Positions 1-5,658 of a stretch of 6,017 nucleotides of DNA are shown here, in pieces; within the stretch, counting starts at the first letter, position 1; each line of letters starts with the position of its first letter. Origin of the DNA: Betaproteobacteria bacterium UBA6904 (GTDB lineage Bacteria; Pseudomonadota; Gammaproteobacteria; Burkholderiales; SG8-39); the NCBI GenBank assembly GCA_002451175.1, contig DKBI01000062.1:657-6673 (forward strand), written 5' to 3'. The notes beneath the pieces are model-generated. The model did not search any database, was not told where the DNA came from, and saw only the letters and a program-made list of their open reading frames with translations. Position numbers and translations under genes: made by a program.

Positions 1-135
1 CCGCTGCGCGACGCGGGCGCATCGGCTGCGGCGCATGCGCAGAGGATGGTCCTCATCGAGCGCAGTTCGCGTGGCTTTTCGGAGACGGTGCTCGATCCGG
101 TGCGCTTCGTCCCGCTCCGTACGGGGAAGATCTGA
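1..135 (+). CDS. pcm: Protein-L-isoaspartate O-methyltransferase, C-terminal end (partial)
   Basis: Only the last 44 codons and the TGA stop (133-135) lie in the window; the 5' part is cut off by the left edge. The enzyme uses S-adenosylmethionine to methylate isoaspartyl residues in damaged cytosolic proteins, starting their repair. The visible tail reads QRMVLIERSSRGF, then TVLDPVRFVPLRTGKI. It matches the family's usual ending, in which a strand containing an IER-like motif is followed by a conserved V-x-FVPL-x-x-G close to the C-terminus. The stop overlaps the ATG of nlpD by one base (TGATG), so the two are probably co-translated. In many proteobacteria pcm sits directly before nlpD, which supports both calls. 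The methyltransferase core lies outside the window, so the call rests on the tail and the neighbour. Confidence 0.8.
   Translation, partial: PLRDAGASAAAHAQRMVLIERSSRGFSETVLDPVRFVPLRTGKI
123..129 (+). promoter_or_regulatory. Likely ribosome binding site of nlpD
   Basis: The purine run GGGGAAG ends five bases before the ATG at 135 and lies inside the last codons of pcm. It supports the ATG at 135 as the start of nlpD, together with the one-base TGATG overlap. Confidence 0.5.
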
Positions 136-1139
136 TGACGACTTGGGTGCGTGTGGTTCTCCTGATCCTCGTGGCCGGCTGCGCCTCGCGGGCGCCCGCG
201 CCGGTGGACGAGCGCCGCGGCGCTCCCGCGCCGGCGCCGAAGCCGCCGGTCGCACAGCCGGTCCGTCCCACTGCGCCGCAAGTGGGAACCTACGTCGTGA
301 AGCGGGGAGATACGCTCTACAGCATCGCGCTCGAGCTGGGTGTCGACTATCGCGACCTCGCGCGGTGGAACCGGATCGAGGATCCCTCGAAGCTTCGCGT
401 CGGCCAGGCTCTGCAAGTTTCCGAGTCGGGGAATCGCGCGGCTGCGCCCGTCGCGGGCTCGGGTGTTTCCATCGGCGCCGCGCGCGGCGCGGGCGCCGTG
501 GAATCGAGGCCCTTGGACCGCCCGGCGTCAGCGCCTCCGGTCGCGGACGCCGGCATGAAGGACTCGCCCAAGGCTGTGCGACTGCCGTACTCGGAGCAGA
601 ATCTGGCGCTGCTGTCGAAGGGCGACGGCGCGGTCGCCGCCCCGGCGCCCAAGCCGGCGGCTCCGGCAGCCCCGACGCCGCCAGTGACGGCAACGGTCGC
701 GCCGAAACCGGAACCGCCGAAGCCGGAGGCGCCGAAGCCCGAAGCGCAGAAGCCGGAGGCCAAGGATCCCGAATCGCTCGAGTTCCTGTGGCCCGCCAAG
801 GGTCGGGTGATCGCCGGGTTCTCCGAGCCGAACAACAAGGGGATCGACATCGCCGGCAAGTCCGGCGACGCGGTGATCGCGGCGGCTGGCGGGCGCGTGA
901 TCTATACGGGCAGCGGGATTCGCGGCCTGGGCAAGCTGATCGTCATCCGGCACGACAACAACTTCCAGAGCGTGTACGCCCACAACCGCGAGATTCTCGT
1001 GAAAGAAGGGCAGACGGTGACGCGCGGACAGAAGATCGCCGAACTCGGCGAGACCGACAGCGACACGCCGAAGCTGCACTTCGAGATTCGCAAGTCGGGC
1101 CGCCCGGTGGACCCGGCGCGCTACCTGCCTTCGGGCTGA
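135..1139 (+). CDS. nlpD: NlpD-like outer-membrane lipoprotein (LysM plus degenerate LytM/M23 domain)
   Basis: A 334-residue lipoprotein predicted to activate a peptidoglycan amidase (AmiC type) during cell separation. The start at 135 gives a short signal peptide ending in the lipobox VAGC, with Cys16 as the lipidated residue. The following Ala-Ser (no Asp at +2) predicts outer-membrane sorting. A LysM domain spans about residues 52-95 (YVVKRGDTLYSIA to KLRVGQALQV) and binds glycan. A long Pro/Ala/Lys/Glu-rich linker follows, then an M23 fold from about 218 to 332. The M23 site is degenerate: Asn234 replaces the first zinc-binding His (NKGIDI instead of HxGxDI) and Lys313 replaces the first His of HxH (KLHFEI), while Asp238, His283 and His315 remain. 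E. coli NlpD shows the same NKGIDI and xLHFEI pattern and lacks hydrolase activity. Overlap with pcm supports NlpD over other LytM paralogues. The usual next gene rpoS is not downstream; mltB runs in from the other strand. Confidence 0.93.
   Translation: MTTWVRVVLLILVAGCASRAPAPVDERRGAPAPAPKPPVAQPVRPTAPQVGTYVVKRGDTLYSIALELGVDYRDLARWNRIEDPSKLRVGQALQVSESGNRAAAPVAGSGVSIGAARGAGAVESRPLDRPASAPPVADAGMKDSPKAVRLPYSEQNLALLSKGDGAVAAPAPKPAAPAAPTPPVTATVAPKPEPPKPEAPKPEAQKPEAKDPESLEFLWPAKGRVIAGFSEPNNKGIDIAGKSGDAVIAAAGGRVIYTGSGIRGLGKLIVIRHDNNFQSVYAHNREILVKEGQTVTRGQKIAELGETDSDTPKLHFEIRKSGRPVDPARYLPSG
475..490. repeat. 16-base perfect palindrome inside nlpD
   Basis: GCGCCGCGCGCGGCGC equals its own reverse complement. 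It lies in the codons for an Ala/Gly-rich part of the NlpD linker. Symmetry does not extend to the flanking bases. In coding DNA this GC-rich, with Ala, Arg and Gly codons, such a palindrome is easily a composition effect, so no function is assigned. Confidence 0.4.
702..761 (+). repeat. Four tandem PKPEA-type pentapeptide repeats in the NlpD linker
   Basis: Residues 190-209 of NlpD read as four 15-base units encoding PKPEP, PKPEA, PKPEA and QKPEA, running on into KDPES. Codons differ between copies (for example CCG AAA CCG GAA versus CCG AAG CCC GAA), so the repeat is kept at protein level rather than being a fresh DNA duplication. A stiff, charged Pro-rich spacer of this kind probably holds the LytM domain away from the outer membrane. 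Copy number may vary between strains. Confidence 0.8.
1121..1139. other. Tail-to-tail coding overlap of nlpD and mltB
   Basis: The last 19 bases of nlpD (+) and of mltB (-) are shared, so each gene's stop codon lies inside the other's coding sequence. There is no room for an intergenic bidirectional terminator. The only inverted repeat seen nearby, CTTC-loop-GAAG around 1128-1140, has a 4-bp stem and no T-run on either side. Confidence 0.9.
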
Positions 1140-2125
1140 AGCGCGGCGCGCAGCGACGCGGCGAGGTCCATCACCGCACAGGCGTAGTAGGTCGAGCGGT
1201 TGTACCGCGTCAGTACGTAGAAATTCGGCAGGCCGATCCGGTATTCAGGGGCCTCCTCGCGGCCGTTCTCCAGCGCGAGGAGCACGGCGCGCGCCTCTGG
1301 CGGCAGCTCCGGGGCCATGGCGCCCGCGGCGGCGAGTGCCGCCACCGTGTGCTTCGGTTCCACGCCGCCGTCCACGAAGGCGAGGAAAGCCTCACCGCTG
1401 ACGGTTACGGGCGCAAGCACCGGCGCCCCGGGCTGCCAACCGTGCTGCTGGAGGAAATGGCCGACACTGCCCACGGCATCGGCGGCGCTCGCGCGCAGGT
1501 CGATCGTACCGTCGCCGTCGAAGTCGACGGCGTATCGCATCAGGCTTCCCGGCATGAACTGGGGGATGCCGATTGCGCCGGCGAACGACCCGCGCACGGA
1601 GAACACGTCGATTCCCGCGTTGCGTGCGAAAACCAGGAACTGAATCAATTCCTCACGGAAGAACGCGGCGCGCGGCGGGTAGTCGAAGGCGAGGGTGCTG
1701 AGCGCATCGACGGTACGCCAGCGGCCGGTGTTGCGCCCGTAGAACGTCTCGACGCCGATGATGGCTACGATGACCTCGGCCGGCACGCCGTAGGCCTGCT
1801 CCGCGCGCGCAAGCGCAGCCCGGTTCGCGCGCCAGAATTCGACCCCGTGCGCAATGTGGCGGTCGTTGACGAAGAGCGTGCGGTACGCGCCCCAAGGCTG
1901 CCTTTCCTGGCGAGCGCGGGGTTCGATCGCGCGCAGAATCGCCGGCTCGCGGCGTGCGCGAGAAAACACGTATTGGAGCTCCTCCTTGACGAACTGATGG
2001 CGCTCGACCAGCTCCTGCACGAATGCGCGCACGTCCTCGCGCGCGGCATAGGGTGCGCGCGGCGCCGGCCACGCTGTGGCTGCAAACGCCGACAGGAGGA
2101 TCGCGAGGGAGAGCGAGCGCTTCAC
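1121..2125 (-). CDS. mltB: Lytic murein transglycosylase B (soluble form)
   Basis: A 334-residue GH103-type enzyme that cleaves the MurNAc-GlcNAc bond of peptidoglycan in the periplasm, leaving 1,6-anhydroMurNAc ends. A signal peptide (residues 1 to about 18, likely cut after ATA) has no lipobox Cys, so this is a soluble form, unlike lipidated E. coli MltB. The catalytic Glu126 sits in GVETFYG (codon 1748-1750). GAIGIPQFMPGS (183-194) and an EF-hand-like DFDGDGTIDL (201-210), matching the Slt35 calcium loop, follow. The C-terminal NFYVLTRYNRSTYYA (301-315) is also a family hallmark. The start is GTG at 2125, overlapping the tgpA stop as GTGA, with no clear Shine-Dalgarno, so translation probably depends on coupling. 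The TAG stop at 1121 lies inside the end of nlpD. It appears to be the last gene of the - strand operon. Confidence 0.95.
   Translation of the reverse strand: MKRSLSLAILLSAFAATAWPAPRAPYAAREDVRAFVQELVERHQFVKEELQYVFSRARREPAILRAIEPRARQERQPWGAYRTLFVNDRHIAHGVEFWRANRAALARAEQAYGVPAEVIVAIIGVETFYGRNTGRWRTVDALSTLAFDYPPRAAFFREELIQFLVFARNAGIDVFSVRGSFAGAIGIPQFMPGSLMRYAVDFDGDGTIDLRASAADAVGSVGHFLQQHGWQPGAPVLAPVTVSGEAFLAFVDGGVEPKHTVAALAAAGAMAPELPPEARAVLLALENGREEAPEYRIGLPNFYVLTRYNRSTYYACAVMDLAASLRAALQPEGR
2122..2125 (-). promoter_or_regulatory. GTGA stop/start overlap coupling tgpA to mltB
   Basis: Read on the - strand, GTG (2125-2123) starts mltB and TGA (2124-2122) ends tgpA. The 20 bases upstream contain no convincing Shine-Dalgarno, so re-initiation by ribosomes finishing tgpA is the likely route. 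This junction also decides the unusual GTG start. Confidence 0.75.
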
Positions 2126-4101
2126 GCGAGTTTGAGCCCGCGCACGCGGGCCGAGAGTTCGCTCAGCGCCTCCGGCCCGTCACCCTTGCCGTAGCGCAGG
2201 TCGATGTACAGCGAGCCGATGCGACGGATGCGCTCGTCAGCCAGCGGCCAGCGTCGCGCCGCCCGGTCGGTGAAATCGACCGGCCCTTCGTGCGGCGCGC
2301 GCACGACCCCCAGTCTGGCCAGCCGGGCGCAATATTGGCGCCAGATGCGCTCGACGGCATCCGCCCGCCCCGTACGGCGCAGTGACCATGCAAGCAGAGC
2401 CAGCGCGAGCGACCCAAGCGCGGCGGCCAGCGCGGCGACGAGCACCTGCCAGTCGGCGCTCGGCATGCCCAGCCACGACATGAGTTCCTGCTGCCGTCGC
2501 GTGTTGTAGCCGAGCACGCGCAGGTTCCATTGGTAAGCGATTGCATCCCAGCGATGGCGCATGCTGCGCAGCCATTCGAACTGCGGGCGCATCAGCAACG
2601 GCAGCGCCGCCCCCTGCGGCACGGCGCGCGCCAGGCCGAAGTCCAGCCGGCCGGGAATCGCGGCAGCCGTGGGATCCACACGCACCCAGCCCCGATCCGG
2701 CAAATGCACTTCCACCCAGGCGTGGGCGTCGGACTGCCGCAGCGTGAGGATGCCGTCCACGGGATTTGGATCGCCGCCCAGATATCCGGTAACGACCCGG
2801 GACGGCACCCCTGCGGCGCGCATCAGGAACGCGAACGCGGACGCAAAGTGTTCGCAGAATCCTTCGCGGGTCGCAAACAGAAACTCGTCCACCGAGTCCC
2901 TGCCGAGCAGCGCCGGCTCGAGGGTGTAACGGAACCCGCCGGCGCGGAAGTGTTCGACACCCCGAAGAAGGATTTCGTTGGCGCTGGCGGCGTCGCGCCG
3001 CCACGCCGACGCGAGCGCCAGCGCCCGCGGATTCGAACCCTGCGGCAGTTCCAGGGCGCGCTGCAGCAGTCCGGGATGCTCATCGGCGTCGAGGTTGGCA
3101 TCCGCGACCGACGTCATCTCGTACCGTTGGCGGGAGCGAATCACCTGTTCGGCGAGCAGCTGGCGATCCGCGGTGAGACGCGCGCCGGGTGGCAGCAACG
3201 CTGCCGATTCCAGGGCGAACAGCCAGCGATTCTGTTGCGGCTCGAGCACGACGCTGTAGCGGTACGTCTGCCCGCCCAGCGGCACCTCCGGCGCGCGCCG
3301 CAGCAGGGGCGCGCCGGCGTGCCAGGTGCGCCCGTCGAAGTCCCACAGCACGGGGCCGCGCCAGTAGCGCTGTCGGGGCGCCGGGAGCGGGCCGGAAAAA
3401 TCGGCGCGAAACGCGAGTGCGTCGGAGCGCGCCAGCTCGGACACGGCCCCGGGCGTCATCGTGTCGGAAAGACCGGTGATGGCGACGCGCGAATCCCGTG
3501 GCAGGCCCCAGGCCGGTCCTTCCACTCTCGGAAAGAGCAGGAACAGCGCCAGCGCCGCGGGCGCTGCCTGAATCAGCAGCGACCCACCGGTGCGCAGGTC
3601 GGCGCGCAGCGGCCGGCCCGGCGCATTGCAGCCGACCAGCGTGACCGTCACGACGTAGAGCGCGGCGATCATGAGCAGCGCAACGGGGATGCTCTGCGAG
3701 TAAAGGAAGTTGGTGATCGCCAGGAAACAGCACAGGAAAGCAACGATGGCGGCATCGCGGTGGGTCCGGGTTTCGAGGAGCTTCAGCCCCGAAAAGAACA
3801 TCAGCAGCACGATGCCGGGCGCGCGACCGAAAATCATGCGGTACTCGAGCCATACGCCGAACAACGCCGCCGCGGCAATGAGCAGGATGAATCCGCGCCG
3901 CGGCAGCTCCCAGCGATTGACGAGAATGACGGCGCGCCAGGCGTAAAGCAGGAGCGTCAGCACGACTAGCCATCCGGGGGCGCGCAGGGCATGCGGCCCG
4001 GCCGTCAGCAGCAACGCCAGAACGAGTCCCGCGAGATCCCGCTCGCGCACGAGCCGCGATTCGGGGAGCAGTGGATGCGCGGCGAGCGCGGATGCGCTCA
4101 T
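2122..4101 (-). CDS. tgpA: TgpA-like membrane transglutaminase (DUF3488 / transglutaminase core / DUF4129-like)
   Basis: A 659-residue inner-membrane protein. Hydrophobic segments at about 22-38, 43-60, 69-86, 94-110, 116-134, 136-156 and 174-191 form the DUF3488 part. A large, probably periplasmic region carries the transglutaminase-like domain with a full triad: Cys416 in GFCEHFASAF, His460 in SDAHAWVEV, Asp476 in VRVDPTAA. A further membrane segment (about 552-573) precedes a cytoplasmic tail with a DUF4129-like motif (ERIWRQYCARLARLG to LYIDLRYGKG). The frame stays open upstream to 4542, but those extra 147 codons run through the DUF58 gene and look like shadow sequence (Arg/Ala-rich, no domain). 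The ATG at 4101 gives the ATGA overlap, a GGGGA motif at 4105-4109 and a sensible N-terminus. The Pseudomonas aeruginosa homologue TgpA is reported as essential; its physiological substrate is not settled as far as I know. It pairs with DUF58 as usual, but without a MoxR gene here. Confidence 0.9.
   Translation of the reverse strand: MSASALAAHPLLPESRLVRERDLAGLVLALLLTAGPHALRAPGWLVVLTLLLYAWRAVILVNRWELPRRGFILLIAAAALFGVWLEYRMIFGRAPGIVLLMFFSGLKLLETRTHRDAAIVAFLCCFLAITNFLYSQSIPVALLMIAALYVVTVTLVGCNAPGRPLRADLRTGGSLLIQAAPAALALFLLFPRVEGPAWGLPRDSRVAITGLSDTMTPGAVSELARSDALAFRADFSGPLPAPRQRYWRGPVLWDFDGRTWHAGAPLLRRAPEVPLGGQTYRYSVVLEPQQNRWLFALESAALLPPGARLTADRQLLAEQVIRSRQRYEMTSVADANLDADEHPGLLQRALELPQGSNPRALALASAWRRDAASANEILLRGVEHFRAGGFRYTLEPALLGRDSVDEFLFATREGFCEHFASAFAFLMRAAGVPSRVVTGYLGGDPNPVDGILTLRQSDAHAWVEVHLPDRGWVRVDPTAAAIPGRLDFGLARAVPQGAALPLLMRPQFEWLRSMRHRWDAIAYQWNLRVLGYNTRRQQELMSWLGMPSADWQVLVAALAAALGSLALALLAWSLRRTGRADAVERIWRQYCARLARLGVVRAPHEGPVDFTDRAARRWPLADERIRRIGSLYIDLRYGKGDGPEALSELSARVRGLKLA
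4098..4101 (-). promoter_or_regulatory. ATGA stop/start overlap coupling the DUF58 gene to tgpA
   Basis: On the - strand ATG (4101-4099) starts tgpA and TGA (4100-4098) ends the DUF58 gene. A GGGGA motif at 4105-4109 lies three bases upstream of the ATG, close for a Shine-Dalgarno but usable. This argues against the longer upstream start at 4542. Confidence 0.75.
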
Positions 4102-5063
4102 GATTCCCCGAAGAGCGCGAGCGTCTGGAGGCACGCTGCGCGATGCGCGTCTCCGCGCGCCGGAGCAACCTCCTGCGCGGGCAGGCGCAGGCCGTAGCGT
4201 ACCCCTTGCCGCTCGGCGTCGAGCACCCATCCGGTCAAGCGCGACAGGCGTGTCTCCGGGTCGAGTGCCGCGGGCAGCTGCGCCCAGTCGAGCCACAGCT
4301 CCGCTGCGGCTTCTCCGGAGAACTGCTTCGTCAGCAGCTCCCCGCTGCGCGCATAGGTCTTCCAGGCGACGTGCCGCGGCGAGTCCGAGCGGTGATAGGC
4401 GCGAAGCCCGGAAAAATCGTCCACGCCGTGCGCGATGGCACGCAGCGTTCCTTGTTGGGCTTGCGGCGCCACCGGGGGCAGCGGGCTGCGCTCGGGCCGC
4501 GGATAGACGATGCAGGTGCTGTCCGGCTCGAAATAACTCCACGCACGGAATAGGCCAAGCGGGAAGCGGGTTTCGAGCAGAACCCGGCCCAGGGGCAGCC
4601 GACCACGCCGCGCGGCGGGTACCGCGAGCGTCGCCTCCGCGGCGCCCTCGCGAGGCACGTTGATCACCGTCTGCGCGCCGGAGGCGATCTGGCGCACGAG
4701 CACTGCGGGACGCTCGAAGGCGGAACGGTTGTCGAGGAAGAGGCGGAAACGGGCGGCTTCGCCGGCGAACACCGGTTCGGCGCGGCCCGCGCTGACCGTC
4801 AGCAGGGCCAGGTTGCGGGCGGTCTGCACCATGGCCGCGAGGCCGAGGCCTGCCAGCGCGAAGGTCAAGGCAAAGCCGAGCGCCAGTGCGTAATTGATCG
4901 AGCCCATGAGCAGTACGGCTGCCATGGCAGCGAACACCCAGCCCTGGCGCGCCGGCACGATGTACACGCGCCGGTGCCTGAGCAGCACGCCGCCCTGCTC
5001 CGGAGGGGAGAAGCCGTAGAACCAGTTCCGCAGGCGCGGCGTCGGCCGCAGCGCGCGCAGCAT
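4098..5063 (-). CDS. DUF58 domain membrane protein, partner of TgpA
   Basis: A 321-residue protein of unknown molecular function. A basic N-terminus (1-40) is followed by two membrane segments, about 41-60 and 62-83, then a soluble region. The DUF58 signature is clear at about 215-239: DDFSGLRAYHRSDSPRHVAW, then KTYARSGELLTKQF, matching the family pattern G-x-x-F-x-G-L-R-x-Y-x-x-x-D-x-x-R-x-x-x-W-K-x-x-AR. RRGRLPLGRVLLETRFPLGLFRAW-like spacing (about 152-175) before it is also typical. DUF58 proteins are related to von Willebrand A folds, but the expected metal-site DxSxS is replaced here by LDWAQL (258-263), so metal binding of that type is doubtful. Genes of this family commonly lie between moxR and a transglutaminase gene; here the upstream neighbour is a lytic transglycosylase. 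The ATG at 5063 is one base after the previous stop, with no obvious Shine-Dalgarno. Confidence 0.9.
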   Translation of the reverse strand: MLRALRPTPRLRNWFYGFSPPEQGGVLLRHRRVYIVPARQGWVFAAMAAVLLMGSINYALALGFALTFALAGLGLAAMVQTARNLALLTVSAGRAEPVFAGEAARFRLFLDNRSAFERPAVLVRQIASGAQTVINVPREGAAEATLAVPAARRGRLPLGRVLLETRFPLGLFRAWSYFEPDSTCIVYPRPERSPLPPVAPQAQQGTLRAIAHGVDDFSGLRAYHRSDSPRHVAWKTYARSGELLTKQFSGEAAAELWLDWAQLPAALDPETRLSRLTGWVLDAERQGVRYGLRLPAQEVAPARGDAHRAACLQTLALFGES

Positions 5064-5067
5064 CTCA
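5063..5067 (-). promoter_or_regulatory. One-base gap between SLT transglycosylase stop and DUF58 start
   Basis: On the - strand the sequence reads TGA-G-ATG. Base 5064 is the only base in the window outside a predicted gene. This is where a moxR gene might be expected, but there is no room for one. Translational coupling is likely. Confidence 0.6.
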
Positions 5068-5658
5068 GTTCGTCGCGCCGTCGTATTTCCAGCGGCCCAT
5101 CCAGGCCGCCTTCACGGCGTTCGGATATTCGGGCTTGCCGAGGCTGCCGTTGTAGCGGCCCAGCGCGCGGAAGAAGTCGCCGTTTTCGATGTCGAGATAG
5201 TGGCGCAGGATCAGGCAGCCGTAGCGCAGGTTGGTGCGCAGACTGTACAGATTGTCACGCGGCTGTTGCAGCAGCTTGGTCCAGAACGGCATGACCTGCA
5301 TGTAGCCGCGTGCGCCGGCGAGCGAGGTCGCGTATTTCCTGAACCCCGACTCGACCTCGATGAGCCCGAGTACCAGTTGCGGATCCAGCCCCGCCCGCGT
5401 CGCTTCGTGCTGCACGGTCTTGAGGATTTCGTTGCGCAGCTTGCGATCCGGAACACGAGGCCGCAGCCGCTCGGACATCGCGTGCAGCCAGCGGTGCGCG
5501 TCCTCGGCGCGCCGGAAATTGAAGACGGGCGGCGCGCGGTCCGCGACCCCGGCGGAGAGATTCGCTACGACGCTGGCGGCAAGCGGCTCGTACGCCTGTG
5601 CGCCCGCATACCCGTGCAGCGGAAACGCGAGCGCGGCGAGCACGAGCAGCCGCTTCAT
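5065..5658 (-). CDS. Soluble SLT-domain lytic transglycosylase (GH23 type)
   Basis: A 197-residue secreted protein with a signal peptide MKRLLVLAALAFPLHGYAGA and no lipobox, so probably soluble in the periplasm. The SLT (Slt70-like) domain runs from about residue 75 to 190. The catalytic Glu103 is in IEVESGFRKYA (codon 5350-5352), ARGYMQVMP (116-124) matches the family's GxMQxMP motif, and RYNGSLGKPEYPNAV (168-182) matches the AYN-x-G region. It would cleave peptidoglycan glycan strands. The frame extends upstream to a GTG at 5694, but ATG 5658 overlaps the proS stop as ATGA and begins a proper signal peptide, so it is preferred. An AAGGAG sits about 14 bases upstream, too far for an ideal Shine-Dalgarno. 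I recognise the family but have no established symbol. It is short for an SLT enzyme and has no added cell-wall-binding domain. Confidence 0.9.
   Translation of the reverse strand: MKRLLVLAALAFPLHGYAGAQAYEPLAASVVANLSAGVADRAPPVFNFRRAEDAHRWLHAMSERLRPRVPDRKLRNEILKTVQHEATRAGLDPQLVLGLIEVESGFRKYATSLAGARGYMQVMPFWTKLLQQPRDNLYSLRTNLRYGCLILRHYLDIENGDFFRALGRYNGSLGKPEYPNAVKAAWMGRWKYDGATN
5655..5658 (-). promoter_or_regulatory. ATGA stop/start overlap coupling proS to the SLT transglycosylase
   Basis: On the - strand ATG (5658-5656) starts the transglycosylase and TGA (5657-5655) ends proS. The overlap ties synthesis of a periplasmic wall enzyme to that of an aminoacyl-tRNA synthetase. Confidence 0.7.

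Noticed and set aside
347..1079. - strand open frames opposite nlpD, some with repetitive Gly/Ala/Ser or Arg/Leu patterns.
   Set aside because: The repeats are antisense images of the Pro/Lys/Glu linker codons; the + strand carries lipobox, LysM and M23 domains.
1125..1145. A possible terminator hairpin between nlpD and mltB.
   Set aside because: The stem is only four base pairs (CTTC/GAAG), neighbouring bases mismatch, and no T-run follows on either strand.
35..2194. A 719-codon + strand open frame spanning the end of pcm, nlpD in another frame, and the antisense of mltB.
   Set aside because: Its product is Arg/Gly/Ala-rich with no domain, and it overlaps three well-supported genes. Over mltB its codons are in exact register with the sense codons, so it stays open because mltB avoids TTA, CTA and TCA, as GC-rich genes do.
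2530..3969. A 479-codon + strand open frame opposite tgpA.
   Set aside because: It is also in exact antisense register with tgpA codons, is low complexity (Arg/Gln/Gly-rich), and shows no domain, whereas the - strand protein has a full catalytic triad.
4102..4542. A 147-codon N-terminal extension of tgpA.
   Set aside because: It runs through the DUF58 gene in another frame and has shadow-like composition; the ATG at 4101 gives an ATGA overlap and a proper membrane-protein start.
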